The notes: generated from the sequence alone by a model not told the origin. A stretch of 64,000 bases of DNA from Paenalkalicoccus suaedae (GCF_006965545.2 NZ_CP041372.2:3720001-3784000); one strand, 5' to 3'; positions 35,731 to 44,923 are shown, counted from the stretch's first letter. Translations and numbers: made by a program.

Positions 35731-36984
35731 GTGTTGAAGAACAGATGGCTTATTGCACTCTCTGCCATTGCCATTCATTTGTCGATCGGAGCTGCCTACG
35801 CATATAGCGTATATACAAATCCGATCAATGAAGCGATGGGATGGTCGACAGCAGGTATTACATGGGCATTTACGATTATGATGGCATTAGCAGGTATCTC
35901 GGCTGCGTTTTTTGGGAGCTTTGTTGAACGACAAGGTCCACGCAGATCCGCTATTTACGCAGCAATTCTATTTAGTTTAGGTCAGGCCGGCTCGGGATTA
36001 GCCGTTGCAGTTGACTCACTACCATTATTCTTACTTATGTATGGACTTTTGAGTGGCTTAGGAATGGGGATTGGCTATATCGCACCTGTCTCGACACTCG
36101 TGAAGTGGTTCCCGGATCGTCGAGGGCTTGCCACTGGAATGGCTGTTATGGGATTTGGTATGGGAGCACTTATTACGGCGCCAGTAGCCGCAAATTTGAT
36201 GCAAACGATCACGATTCCATCAACGTTTTACATATTAGGCGCTGCCTATTTTGTCTTAATGATTTTTGGAGCCGCTTACATTGCTCCTCCTCCAGCTGGA
36301 TACATGCCTAAGAATATGAAAAAGGACTTGGCCAGCGGCAAAAAAGTCATCAAAAAAGACCTTGCACAGCTCTCTGCAAAGCAAGCCGTTCGCACACGTC
36401 GATTTTGGATGCTCTGGACGATGATGCTCATCAATACGAGTGCTGGAATTATGATGATTTCCGTTGCGTCGCCAATGGCACAGGAGACAGTTGGCCTTAC
36501 TGTCGCCGCTGCCGGTACGATGGTTGGAGTCATGGGTATCATTAACGGAGGAAGTCGTCTAGCGTGGGCTGCCGTCTCTGATTATATTGGACGCTCCAAC
36601 GTCTTTATGATCTTCTTTATCCTCCAAATAATTGCGTTTGCTACACTGCCGATTATGCAAAGCGTGCTATTATTTCAACTGCTTATTTTTATCGTTGTCA
36701 GCTGTTATGGCGGAGGATTCTCCAATCTACCAGCTTTTATTGGGGACTTATTTGGGACAAAGCAGCTTGGTGCGATTCATGGCTTCTTACTCACAACGTG
36801 GTCACTTGGTGGAATTATCGGTCCTCAAATTGTGACGCAAATTTATGGTCGTACCGACAGCTACCTACCTGTGTTTTATGTGTTTTTAGGGTTAGTTACT
36901 GTCGCTTTTGTAATTTCCCTTCTTATTAAACTCGACATTCGTCGTTTAGAAAAGGCGAAGCAGGAGAAAGTGAAGGTTGCATAA
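35731..36984 (+). CDS. MFS transporter, OFA (oxalate/formate antiporter) family
   Basis: 417 residues, 12 membrane helices. N-terminal IHLSIGAAYAYSVYTNPI with WAFTIMMALAGISAAFFG and the MFS motif GSFVERQGPRR in the first cytoplasmic loop place it in the OFA family. FGMGALITAPVA and IGRSNVFMIFFILQ are further conserved. Members exchange small organic acids; the substrate is unknown. Start GTG 35731 has RBS AAGGGAG; TTG three bases later is equally spaced. Monocistronic, with a terminator after it. Confidence 0.9.
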   Translation: MLKNRWLIALSAIAIHLSIGAAYAYSVYTNPINEAMGWSTAGITWAFTIMMALAGISAAFFGSFVERQGPRRSAIYAAILFSLGQAGSGLAVAVDSLPLFLLMYGLLSGLGMGIGYIAPVSTLVKWFPDRRGLATGMAVMGFGMGALITAPVAANLMQTITIPSTFYILGAAYFVLMIFGAAYIAPPPAGYMPKNMKKDLASGKKVIKKDLAQLSAKQAVRTRRFWMLWTMMLINTSAGIMMISVASPMAQETVGLTVAAAGTMVGVMGIINGGSRLAWAAVSDYIGRSNVFMIFFILQIIAFATLPIMQSVLLFQLLIFIVVSCYGGGFSNLPAFIGDLFGTKQLGAIHGFLLTTWSLGGIIGPQIVTQIYGRTDSYLPVFYVFLGLVTVAFVISLLIKLDIRRLEKAKQEKVKVA

Positions 36985-37015
36985 GTGCTAACTAGTTTAA
37001 ATCAGCTCTTCGTTT
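36984..37015 (+). repeat. Fragment of the family 1 repeat tail
   Basis: AAGTGCTAACTAGTTT followed by AGCTCTTCG repeats the two words that end the long-hairpin copies near 6.3, 12.9 and 16.0 kb. It starts within the MFS stop codon region. Confidence 0.5.
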
Positions 37016-37035
37016 GATTTAAGGGCTACCTATTG

Positions 37036-37072
37036 AAAGAGTCTTTCCTTAGTGATGGGAAGGCTCTTTTCT
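37036..37072 (+). terminator. Terminator after the OFA transporter gene
   Basis: Arms AAAGAGTCTTTCC and GGGAAGGCTCTTT, ending in TTTT. Confidence 0.82.
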
Positions 37073-37121
37073 AATGGGTTTGTGGTTTACGTTAAGTGGT
37101 TTTTGGGCAATTTGAGGTTTT

Positions 37122-37210
37122 ATGTACCGTATGAGGGCAGAATGTACCGTAAAAAATTTTATGTACGGTATGAAAAAAGAATGTACCGTATACAGAATTT
37201 ATGTACCGTG
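37122..37210. repeat. Degenerate array with ~20-bp period, motif ATGTACCGTA
   Basis: ATGTACCGT or a one-base variant begins at 37122, 37142, 37161, 37181 and 37201. Spacers are A/T- or G-rich and not conserved. It lies in the 411-bp gap between the MFS gene and the convergent hypothetical gene, with no gene of its own. Confidence 0.72.
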
Positions 37211-37342
37211 AGCACGATGTGCAACTAACCGCTTTAAAGCTCGTTCGAAAAACTAGGCAACAACCTTTCGCCTAGTAATCAAACTAAAAAGGTTATATTT
37301 GAGGGTTTAAAACAGTTACCTTAAACTGCCCCTTATGTTCAC

Positions 37343-37392
37343 AAAAAAGCAAGCAGCCTGAGAGTCTAACCCCCTCCCATTCTGCTTGCTTT
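37343..37392 (-). terminator. Terminator of the 170-residue hypothetical gene
   Basis: On the minus strand AAGCAAGCAG pairs with CTGCTTGCTT across a 24-base loop and is followed by TTTT. Confidence 0.8.
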
Positions 37393-37395
37393 CTT

Positions 37396-37908
37396 TTATT
37401 TGTCTCGAAATAACTCGTGGATCTGACTCAGTTTCTCTTTAGAATCACGTTCGAGCTTTCTTAGCTTGTCTACGTCTATTTTATGCCGGAAATGGTAGTG
37501 GTCCTCTTGTTTCATCTCATTAATCAGATAGCTGAAAAGCCCGTTCATATCTTGGATCCACCAGCCCTTTTTTACATAGGTGACATCGTGATCTTCTGGT
37601 TTATAGCTTGATAGACTTATCTGAGCAATTTCGATTCCATCCTCTTTCCCAAACTTGCCGTCGTCCCCTCGCTTGTGGACGTATACATTCATAAAGTTTG
37701 CTAGAGGCATGCGAAAAACAAAAAGAAAATCGTCATTTGATTCATAAAACACATATTTCCCCAAAGAGCCTGGTCCAGTCAGTACATCGTCCGCTCGCAC
37801 AAAGCTGTCGCGCTCCTGAATCGCCTGTACGATGAGGTGTGAATCCATAATATTAAACTCCGGTAGTTGCCAGCCTTCATACGTCCGTTTAAATAAACCA
37901 AATACCAT
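37396..37908 (-). CDS. Conserved-looking hypothetical cytoplasmic protein
   Basis: 170 residues, no signal peptide or membrane helix. Aromatic-rich middle (YVFYESNDDFLFVFRMPLANFMNVYVH) and a charged helical C-terminus (KIDVDKLRKLERDSKEKLSQIHELF). ATG 37908 has AAGGAGG. I recognise no family. It stands alone with its own terminator. Confidence 0.72.
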   Translation of the reverse strand: MVFGLFKRTYEGWQLPEFNIMDSHLIVQAIQERDSFVRADDVLTGPGSLGKYVFYESNDDFLFVFRMPLANFMNVYVHKRGDDGKFGKEDGIEIAQISLSSYKPEDHDVTYVKKGWWIQDMNGLFSYLINEMKQEDHYHFRHKIDVDKLRKLERDSKEKLSQIHELFRDK

Positions 37909-38058
37909 CTTACATCCTCCTTTTTAGTTGGGGAGGTGCAAAAACATAGATAGGTAGAAGCAGGATCTATAGCGATAACGTCCCGTAGCATGATTTGTAG
38001 CTTGCATGTGTTTATCTATTTTACCATAAGGCTACCGATATTAAGCTACATGAAGCGC

Positions 38059-38658
38059 TTAAAGCACAACAAAATGGTACCCTTTTTGTCGAAGCTCGTG
38101 CACGATAGCAGGCAATGCTACAAGCGTTTGAGGTAGCTCGTGCAATAAAACTATAGATCCACTCTTAACATTGTCTACAACTAGTCTCGTAATCTTCTCC
38201 GGATCCTCTTTCAGCTCCCAGTCAAAGGATGCCACATCCCACATAATCATGCGTAAGCCTAATTGGTCGACCGCACGCTGCGTCTCCTTATTATATTGCC
38301 CATAAGGCGGCCTTACGAGAGTAGCTTCATGATTCATCACAGTCGAAAACAGCGAGACACTCGTTTGCAAACTGTCAAACTGCTCCTCAAAGGAACGCTT
38401 CGTTAAATCACGGTGTTTATGCGCATGCGATCCAATCGAATGACCGTTAGCTAAGGCACGCTTAAATGGTCGCTTATGATGTAAGTACCTCGTTTGCCAA
38501 AAGAAGGTTGCTCCGACATCTAACTCTTCTAGACAATCTAGAAATGCTGACGTAAGTCTCCCTGGACCATCATCAAACGTTAGCGCAATGGCGTTTTCGT
38601 CTTTTACTTTCGTTATCACTTTATCCTCACTTGCGCTGTACACAGCGCTCGTTGCCAC
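38059..38658 (-). CDS. Polysaccharide deacetylase (NodB domain), possibly 5'-disrupted
   Basis: Carbohydrate esterase 4 enzyme acting on chitin, peptidoglycan or xylan acetyl groups. The metal site is TFDDGPG (Asp-Asp) with HSIGSHAHKH; RPPYGQYN and the late VLLHELPQT are the usual motifs 3-5. The 199-residue frame from GTG 38658 has no RBS. Six codons upstream, in the same frame, an ATG at 38679 has a good RBS (GGCGAGG), but a TGA at 38661-38659 separates the two. Either GTG is used by re-initiation or the gene has suffered a nonsense mutation. No signal peptide is visible, which is unusual for this family. Confidence 0.8.
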   Translation of the reverse strand: MATSAVYSASEDKVITKVKDENAIALTFDDGPGRLTSAFLDCLEELDVGATFFWQTRYLHHKRPFKRALANGHSIGSHAHKHRDLTKRSFEEQFDSLQTSVSLFSTVMNHEATLVRPPYGQYNKETQRAVDQLGLRMIMWDVASFDWELKEDPEKITRLVVDNVKSGSIVLLHELPQTLVALPAIVHELRQKGYHFVVL

Positions 38659-38802
38659 TCAAGGACTGTTTTTTGTCATGTTCTCTACCTCGCCTTCCAA
38701 ATAACCTTTTCTTATTTTAGCATGCCCGTAAGGTAATTCACTCACATGAGCAAACGTACTGTATAATACATGTACACACATTAGAATTAAGGGGATACGC
38801 TC

Positions 38803-40260
38803 ATGGCTCGCTGGTACAAAAAGAAACGCTTTTGGTTCTTACTCTTAAGCGTCCTTCTACTCATCTATATTGGTACGATCATTTATCATCAAGTAAAGGC
38901 TTTACCCGAAGGAGTTTCTGTCGCAACGGAGCCTAGGTCTCTGTCAGATGATGACGTGACGTTTTTAGTTGATCACACGTATCAGCAGGGGGACGACGAA
39001 ATCGTCGAGCATGAAATCTTTGACGAGCTTTATGCGGCAATTGAGAACGCGGAGGAGTTTTTGATCATCGATATGTTTATGGTCAATGAGACATCGAATG
39101 AGTCTCGCATGTATCCGCCACTCAGTAGCGAATTTTCCGAACGTATTGCCACGCAAATGGAGCGTCATCCGGACTTAAATGTTGTCTTTATAACTGACCA
39201 TTTAAACACGACCTACGGTTCGCATGAAGCCGAGCACATCGATTATCTAGCGGATCTAGGTGCCGAAATTATTTATACCGATTTAAGCCAGCTGCGCGAC
39301 CCGAACCCGCTTTACTCCGGTCTATGGCGCATGGGGCTTCAGTGGTTTGGACAACGTGGCACAGGTTGGATTACTAATCCACTTGGCGAAACGTCTCCAG
39401 AGGTTACCGTGCGGTCCTTGTTAAAGCTTACAAACATAAAAGCGAATCACCGGAAAGTGCTTATTACAGAGGATGCCGGCTACGTGCTATCTGCGAACCC
39501 GCATGATGCGAGCGGCTTCAACTCGAATATTGGGATTAAAGTGCAGGGCGAGTTCCTGTACGACCTTATCGAGTCAGAAAAGGCGGTTGCTGCTTTCTCT
39601 GGAGGGGACGTGTCCATGTTTCCGTCAGAAGAATCGCTTGCGTCACTCCTAGCGCCAACAGACGGCCCACTCTCCGCTCAGGTTGTGACAGAGCGTGAGA
39701 TCGAGTACGCAGTCATTGATGCGTTAGATGCCGCAACTCCTGAGGACACGGTATGGCTTGGCATGTTTTACTTATCAGACCGTCATATTATTGAAGCGAT
39801 GGAGCGCGCCGCCGATCGAGGCGTCCCACAGCGCATTATTTTAGATCCGAATCAAAATGCCTTCGGTCAAGAGAAGATCGGTTTGCCGAACATCCCCGTT
39901 GCCGAGGAGCTCGTCACCTTAGATAGCGATTCGATCGACATTCGCTGGTACAACACTAACCTGGAGCAGTATCATTCTAAAATCTTTTTCGTCGATCGCC
40001 CAGACAGCGCGCAAGTCATCGCCGGCTCGACGAATTTCACCGCCCGTAACCTAGACGACTACAACTTGGAGAGCAACCTCTCGATCGAGGGCCCTCCAGA
40101 CAGTGCCTTTCTTTCTGATGTGAGAAACTACTTTGAGCGTCTTTGGGAAAATGAAGATGGCGAATTTACCGTGGAATACGAAGAATACGAAGAGCCACTA
40201 GGCTGGGTAAAGTATGTGACCTACCGCATTCAAAAAGCGCTACGATTTACGACATATTAG
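38803..40260 (+). CDS. Phospholipase D family protein (cardiolipin synthase-like)
   Basis: 485 residues with an N-terminal membrane anchor (residues 10-28) and two PLD domains. The second HKD motif is canonical: His391, Lys393, Asp398, followed by GSTNFTARN. The first (His216, Lys218) has Glu223 then Asp224, so the acidic residue is Glu at the usual place or Asp one step on. The pairing of a membrane anchor with two HKD motifs fits a phosphatidyl transfer or lipid/nucleic acid phosphodiesterase. It lacks the usual two-helix N-terminus of housekeeping cardiolipin synthases. ATG 38803 has RBS AAGGGGA. Confidence 0.87.
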   Translation: MARWYKKKRFWFLLLSVLLLIYIGTIIYHQVKALPEGVSVATEPRSLSDDDVTFLVDHTYQQGDDEIVEHEIFDELYAAIENAEEFLIIDMFMVNETSNESRMYPPLSSEFSERIATQMERHPDLNVVFITDHLNTTYGSHEAEHIDYLADLGAEIIYTDLSQLRDPNPLYSGLWRMGLQWFGQRGTGWITNPLGETSPEVTVRSLLKLTNIKANHRKVLITEDAGYVLSANPHDASGFNSNIGIKVQGEFLYDLIESEKAVAAFSGGDVSMFPSEESLASLLAPTDGPLSAQVVTEREIEYAVIDALDAATPEDTVWLGMFYLSDRHIIEAMERAADRGVPQRIILDPNQNAFGQEKIGLPNIPVAEELVTLDSDSIDIRWYNTNLEQYHSKIFFVDRPDSAQVIAGSTNFTARNLDDYNLESNLSIEGPPDSAFLSDVRNYFERLWENEDGEFTVEYEEYEEPLGWVKYVTYRIQKALRFTTY

Positions 40261-40269
40261 AGAATAAGA

Positions 40270-40312
40270 AAGACTGGGGCAGCTCTATTGATGAGGCGGC
40301 CCCAGTTTTTTG
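40270..40312 (+). terminator. Terminator after the phospholipase D family gene
   Basis: Arms ACTGGGGC and GCCCCAGT followed by TTTTTT. Confidence 0.88.
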
Positions 40313-40356
40313 TTGTTTGAGGAGCTGTTGGAGGTGGAGTGTCGGGTAGGTTGGTT

Positions 40357-40500
40357 CGATTAACCGAAAGTACGATTCCATTATCCGGTTATGCCCTTCG
40401 ATTATCCGAAAGTACGGCTCCATTATCCGGTTATGTCCTTCGATTATCCGAAAGTACGGCTCCATTATCCGGTTATGTCCTTCAGTTATCCAAAAGCACA
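40357..40500. repeat. Tandem array, 42-bp units made of two 21-bp halves
   Basis: CCGAAAG (last copy CCAAAAG) begins at 40364, 40406, 40448 and 40490, an exact 42-bp period. Each unit is two 21-bp halves that both start ATTATCC (one ends TACGGCTCC, the other TATGTCCTTCG). The 106-codon minus-strand frame over it merely translates the repeat. The array separates two convergent genes. Confidence 0.82.
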
Positions 40501-40526
40501 AAAATGACAACTTAATCAATGTGGCG

Positions 40527-40877
40527 TTAAAATTTAGCTTTGTTTTTGTCATATGTTTTTTGATCAAATTGCCACTTATCTTGCTCCATCCTATTATCTT
40601 TAGATGGGTAATGGACTAAAAGTCCGGAGTCTTTCACGTTTGTTAAATATGTATGGATTTCCTCCACGCTTATTTTATTAGCAAAAACCTGCTCTCTTAA
40701 CTCCTCTGTAGTTAGTCTTTTACTAGATTTGCGTAAATGTACGAGGAGCTTCACTCGGTTCTTTTGACGTTTCTCTTCTTTATATTTTCCTGTAAAAAGC
40801 TTTTTAAGCGGGTCCGCTGCTAAGACGCCGATAATAATTCCAAACGCCACTAAAAAGAAGTCGTATAGTATTTCCAT
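40527..40877 (-). CDS. Small membrane-anchored protein with a winged-helix-like domain
   Basis: 116 residues. One N-terminal membrane helix (about 3-21: LYDFFLVAFGIIIGVLAAD), a basic linker (KEEKRQKNR), then a helical domain of winged-helix appearance (RLTTEELREQVFANKISVEEIHTYLTNVKDSGLLVHY). ATG 40877 follows AAAGGAGGGG. The function is unknown; a membrane-tethered regulator is conceivable. Confidence 0.72.
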   Translation of the reverse strand: MEILYDFFLVAFGIIIGVLAADPLKKLFTGKYKEEKRQKNRVKLLVHLRKSSKRLTTEELREQVFANKISVEEIHTYLTNVKDSGLLVHYPSKDNRMEQDKWQFDQKTYDKNKAKF

Positions 40878-41015
40878 GCTGGTTCCCCTCCTTTTGTTTT
40901 ACTTTACAGAAAGAGCAGGGGAATTTCTAGAGGAGATTATGGATGTGCCCGTTGATGTGAACTAACTTTGTGTGCATCAAGTGAAGGCCTGTTTGCGTCT
41001 CTTCATCCAATCACA

Positions 41016-41078
41016 TCAAAAACACCCTCTTAAAAAGTGACCGAATAGATTCCGATCACTCCATCAAGAGGGTGTGTG
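41016..41078 (-). terminator. Terminator of the alpha/beta hydrolase gene
   Basis: Outer arms ACACCCTCTT and AAGAGGGTGT with an inner imperfect stem around GTGATCGGAA, followed on the minus strand by TTTTT. Confidence 0.85.
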
Positions 41079-41088
41079 TGTCTATCTA

Positions 41089-41892
41089 TTATTTTAGTAG
41101 TTCAGCTAATTCTTTATGAAGCTTGTCTTTTTCGTCGTATTGCAGACCGTGTCCACTATTTTCGAAAGCCACGAGTGTAGCATTTGGAATTCGCTCTGCC
41201 ATATATTCGGAGAAAGCAAAATCGCAAATCTCGTCTTTTTTACCGTGGATCAGGACGGTTGGTACGTCGATCATGCCGATCTCATCGCGAAGATCCTCAT
41301 CTCGTAGAGCAGCTGCACTATCTAGTGTTGCCTGCTCAGAAGCCTGAAGACCCATACCTAATAACCACTCATCTACTTCCGCAGGGACGTCGGTACCAAA
41401 GAAGCCACTGCCGAAGTCTTTTAACGCCGCTTCGCGGTCTTCTTTAATCGCGTTCATTAGATCCGTTACCCCGTCTTTTTCCATACCATGATCGAATCCT
41501 TGGCGTTTTGTGAACGATGGCGCTGCAGCTCCAAGTAGGATCAGACGCTTTAACCTGTTATCAGCATGTTTTGTTGCAAATCGGATAGATATCGGACCAC
41601 CCATAGAGAAGCCTGCTAAATAATAAGAATCTACATTTAACTCATCAATAACCTTTTGGATATCCTTTGCGAATACATCATATGTGTAAGGAGAGTCCGG
41701 TTTGTCAGACTGCCCGTATCCTCTTAGGTCAATACCAATAAATCGGTAGCCGTGCTTAGGTAGTTCTGCCTTTTGATCGCGGAACATATCCGAGCTTAAA
41801 GGCCAGCCGTGGATGAAAATGATTGCTTGCCCTTCTCCTTCGTCCTCCACGTGTAGTGATACGTTCTCTTCTACTTCAATGCGATGTGCCAT
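41089..41892 (-). CDS. Alpha/beta hydrolase
   Basis: About 267 residues. HGWPLSSDMF (oxyanion region), nucleophile Ser in GFSMGG (about 96-101), acid in the VLIHGKKDEICDF strand and His in NSGHGLQYDE complete the triad. The build is that of the haloperoxidase/arylesterase-type serine hydrolases (FIGIDLRGYGQSDKP). The real substrate is unknown. ATG 41892 is at good distance from AAGGGAG. A TTG two codons earlier is too close. Confidence 0.88.
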   Translation of the reverse strand: MAHRIEVEENVSLHVEDEGEGQAIIFIHGWPLSSDMFRDQKAELPKHGYRFIGIDLRGYGQSDKPDSPYTYDVFAKDIQKVIDELNVDSYYLAGFSMGGPISIRFATKHADNRLKRLILLGAAAPSFTKRQGFDHGMEKDGVTDLMNAIKEDREAALKDFGSGFFGTDVPAEVDEWLLGMGLQASEQATLDSAAALRDEDLRDEIGMIDVPTVLIHGKKDEICDFAFSEYMAERIPNATLVAFENSGHGLQYDEKDKLHKELAELLK

Positions 41893-42018
41893 GTACAAAA
41901 ACTCCCTTCGTCAATTTATCTACATATTTCCGATTTCGAAAGAACCGAAACGCAAAACAGACAATATGCGTCAAAATGAGTATAATAAAAGGGACTTCAA
42001 AGATAAGGACGTGACTCC

Positions 42019-43806
42019 ATGTATCAGACTCTTCAAGAATGTTTAAAAGACTTAGAGGAACACGGACACCTCTTACGCATTAAGGAGGAAGTGGACCCTG
42101 ATTTAGAAATGGCATCAATTCATTTGAAGGCTTACGAAGCCGGTGAAAAGGCGATTTTGTTTGAAAATGTAAAGGGGTCAAAATACCCAGCTGTGTCCAA
42201 TCTGTTCGGCACATTGGAAAGAAGTAAATTTATGTTCCGCAAAACATGGAATCAAACACAAAATGTGATTAATCTGCGCAATGATCCGATGCAGGCATTA
42301 AAGCATCCTTTTAAAAATACTGCAGCTGGCCTAGCCGCTTCAAAAGCTCTCCCAATGAAGAAGAAAGGCCTCCCTTCTGATATGAAAGAAATTTCGATCA
42401 GCGACCTGCCACTCATTAAAAATTGGCCAGACGATGGAGGTGCGTTTGTGACACTTCCACAAGTTTACTCCGAGGATCCGGACAAGCCTGGCATCATGAA
42501 CGCCAATTTAGGTATGTATCGCGTACAGCTCAACGGTAACGAGTACGAGCTAAATAAAGAGATTGGCATGCACTATCAGATCCACCGCGGTATCGGTGTC
42601 CATCAGGCAAAAGCGACGAAAAAAGGCGAGCCACTAAAAGTATCTATTTTTATCGGCGGACCACCGTCTCACACGCTTTCTGCTGTCATGCCCCTGCCTG
42701 AAGGGTTAAGTGAAATGACATTCGCCGGCATGCTTGCAGGTCGTCGTTTCCGCTATGCGTATGTCGATGGATATTGCGTAAGCTTAGACGCCGACTTTGT
42801 GATAACAGGTGATATTTACCCGAATGAAACAAAGCCAGAGGGACCGTTTGGTGATCACCTTGGTTACTATAGTTTGACGCATGACTTCCCATTAATGCGT
42901 GTGCATAAAGTGTACGCACGAGATAATGCGGTGTGGCCATTTACCGTTGTTGGACGTCCCCCTCAAGAAGATACGTCCTTCGGTGCCCTCATCCACGAAC
43001 TAACAGGCGGTGCCATTAAGCAGGAGATCCCAGGAGTCCAGGAGGTTCATGCTGTTGATGCTGCTGGTGTTCATCCACTTTTATTCGCTATCGGAAGCGA
43101 GCGCTATACACCTTATCAAAAGGTGAAGCAGCCACAGGAGCTCTTAACGATTGCAAACCGAATTTTAGGCACAGGTCAGCTGAGTCTTGCTAAGTATTTA
43201 TTCATTACAGCAGAAGATGGCGAACCACTTACAACTCACGATGAAGCTGCGTTTATTCAATATATTTTAGAGCGTATTGATTTTCAACGTGATCTACATT
43301 TCCAAACAAATACGACGATTGATACGCTTGATTACTCCGGTACGGGCCTTAATACGGGTAGTAAGGTTATTCTGGCCGCTTATAGTGACAAGCGCCGTGA
43401 TCTCTGTACGTCCGTTCCACAAGAAGTACTCGACGTCGTGCCATCCGCAAAGCTTGTGATGCCTGGTGTTATTGCCATTGAAGGCGAGACATTTACGACC
43501 CATGACACAGCTAGTAAAGAGCTGGAGCTTTTGACAAGCAAGCTAAAGAGTCTTCCAACAGCACCACTTCTCGTCATGACGGATGACAGTGAGTTTTTAG
43601 CTGAATCTGTAGCAAACTTCTTATGGGTCACATTTACTCGAAGCAACCCGTCTCACGATATGTACGGGATCAATAGTACTATGACACATAAACATTGGGG
43701 ATGTGATTCTCTCATCATTGATGCTCGGATTAAGCCGCACCATGCGCCACCACTTCTCCCTGATCCAACTATAGAAACAAAAACGAAGGATTACTTCAAA
43801 AAATAG
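42019..43806 (+). CDS. UbiD family decarboxylase
   Basis: 595 residues, in the size class of the longer UbiD-like (de)carboxylases, which use prenylated FMN. Typical blocks are FENVKGSKYPAVSNLFGT, KEPLKVSIFIGGPPSHT, MPLPEGLSEMTFAGMLAG, PEGPFGDHLGYYS with the Glu-x-x-Gly of the active site, and a C-terminal HKHWGCDSLIIDAR. No UbiX flavin prenyltransferase gene is nearby, so the cofactor would be made elsewhere. The substrate may be an aromatic or alpha,beta-unsaturated acid; it is not indicated by context. ATG 42019 has an AAGGACGTGA site. Confidence 0.88.
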   Translation: MYQTLQECLKDLEEHGHLLRIKEEVDPDLEMASIHLKAYEAGEKAILFENVKGSKYPAVSNLFGTLERSKFMFRKTWNQTQNVINLRNDPMQALKHPFKNTAAGLAASKALPMKKKGLPSDMKEISISDLPLIKNWPDDGGAFVTLPQVYSEDPDKPGIMNANLGMYRVQLNGNEYELNKEIGMHYQIHRGIGVHQAKATKKGEPLKVSIFIGGPPSHTLSAVMPLPEGLSEMTFAGMLAGRRFRYAYVDGYCVSLDADFVITGDIYPNETKPEGPFGDHLGYYSLTHDFPLMRVHKVYARDNAVWPFTVVGRPPQEDTSFGALIHELTGGAIKQEIPGVQEVHAVDAAGVHPLLFAIGSERYTPYQKVKQPQELLTIANRILGTGQLSLAKYLFITAEDGEPLTTHDEAAFIQYILERIDFQRDLHFQTNTTIDTLDYSGTGLNTGSKVILAAYSDKRRDLCTSVPQEVLDVVPSAKLVMPGVIAIEGETFTTHDTASKELELLTSKLKSLPTAPLLVMTDDSEFLAESVANFLWVTFTRSNPSHDMYGINSTMTHKHWGCDSLIIDARIKPHHAPPLLPDPTIETKTKDYFKK

Positions 43807-43809
43807 ATT

Positions 43810-43853
43810 AAAAAGAGCCAGTCGCAGACAATTGTGCGACTGGCTCTTTTTTA
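43810..43853. terminator. Bidirectional terminator after the UbiD family gene
   Basis: Perfect 15-bp arms (AAAGAGCCAGTCGCA and complement), with A-run and T-run. Confidence 0.93.
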
Positions 43854-43875
43854 TTGTACAACTCTCTCTTTAAGA

Positions 43876-44823
43876 TCAATCTGCAAGTAAATCTCCCTCA
43901 AGCTCCATAGGCGCAGGCTGCCAAGCTAAAAGAGCATTCTTCAGCATGATTTTTCCCCACCGCATCACGTTATCATTTGGCTCCACTGTTGTGTGATGCA
44001 GAAGTATGATTGATACAGATACAGCTTTAAATATAGCAAGCTGCTTTGTTTCTTCGTCCACTTCCCCGTAGGTTTTATAAAATGGATCGTGTTTATCTGG
44101 TGATACTAGTTGGTACAAAATAGATAAATCAATTGCTGGATGACCAATATGAGCATCCCCCCAATCAATGACACCGTGTACAGCTCCGTCTAACATAATA
44201 ATGTTGTTCGGATGCATGTCCCCGTGTACAAGAGAGGTACCTTGTGGATTAGGCATTAATGGGATTTCTTTAAGGTAAGCGTGCGTTATATCAAAAAGTT
44301 CATGATCAATCATACCTCTAATATCTTCTAAGCGCTGTACTAAACTTTCTTGTCTAGCTTCTGTTGAAAGTCTATTTAACTCATCTCTACCTTGTGTAAA
44401 GTAATGTAACGGTAAATCATGGAGCTCACGTAAGAATGTGCCTAGATTTGCCAATTCATTCTCAAGAATACTGTCATCGCTTTCTTCCATCAGCGAATTC
44501 CCTTTAATATTTGTGAGTCCTATAAAAGGGAAATTATCACCGTCCGCAATCGCATAATAGCGAACTCTTGGAATATTATAAGCGGAATCAAAGGATGCTC
44601 GCTCAAGCTCCTTTAGGACACTATATTCAATCCTCATGGCATCGTATCCCATCTCACGTCTCGGGAAACGAAATACCCATCTATTATTTACTTCATAGAC
44701 AGTATGGTCAAAGCCCGTACCAATTAACTTAATATCAACTGGCTTTAAAGCAGGAAAAGCAGTTTCGATTTTTTGTTTGGCAAGTTCAAGTGTCATTGGG
44801 TGCGTAGCTTCAAAGTTTTGCAC
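43876..44823 (-). CDS. Aminoglycoside phosphotransferase (APH) family protein
   Basis: About 315 residues, protein kinase-like fold. VHGDMHPNNIIMLDG is the catalytic loop (His-Gly-Asp with Asn) and GVIDWGDAHIGHPAIDLSI the metal-binding Asp loop. N-terminal FDHTVYEVNNRWVFRFPRR supplies the ATP-binding Lys/Arg region. The family includes aminoglycoside, macrolide and homoserine or choline kinases. Without context the substrate is open, and a resistance role should not be assumed. GTG 44823 is 8 bp from AAGGAG. The GTG at 44832 overlaps that RBS. Confidence 0.85.
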   Translation of the reverse strand: MQNFEATHPMTLELAKQKIETAFPALKPVDIKLIGTGFDHTVYEVNNRWVFRFPRREMGYDAMRIEYSVLKELERASFDSAYNIPRVRYYAIADGDNFPFIGLTNIKGNSLMEESDDSILENELANLGTFLRELHDLPLHYFTQGRDELNRLSTEARQESLVQRLEDIRGMIDHELFDITHAYLKEIPLMPNPQGTSLVHGDMHPNNIIMLDGAVHGVIDWGDAHIGHPAIDLSILYQLVSPDKHDPFYKTYGEVDEETKQLAIFKAVSVSIILLHHTTVEPNDNVMRWGKIMLKNALLAWQPAPMELEGDLLAD

Positions 44824-44923
44824 GTATCTCACTCCTTCGAGTGTACTCTTGATGGTGTATAGTCAATAAACAACCTTAGTATAACCTTTATAGTATACAC
44901 AATAACATGGAATAGCAACATAC

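Noticed and set aside
40247-40567. 106-codon minus-strand frame with a repeated EGHNRIMEPYFRII-type peptide
   Set aside because: It is only the translation of the 42-bp tandem array, has no RBS and overlaps the preceding gene's end and terminator.
43876-44823. Antibiotic-resistance gene (aminoglycoside phosphotransferase)
   Set aside because: Only the broad APH/kinase fold is visible, the family includes many housekeeping kinases, and there is no mobile context.
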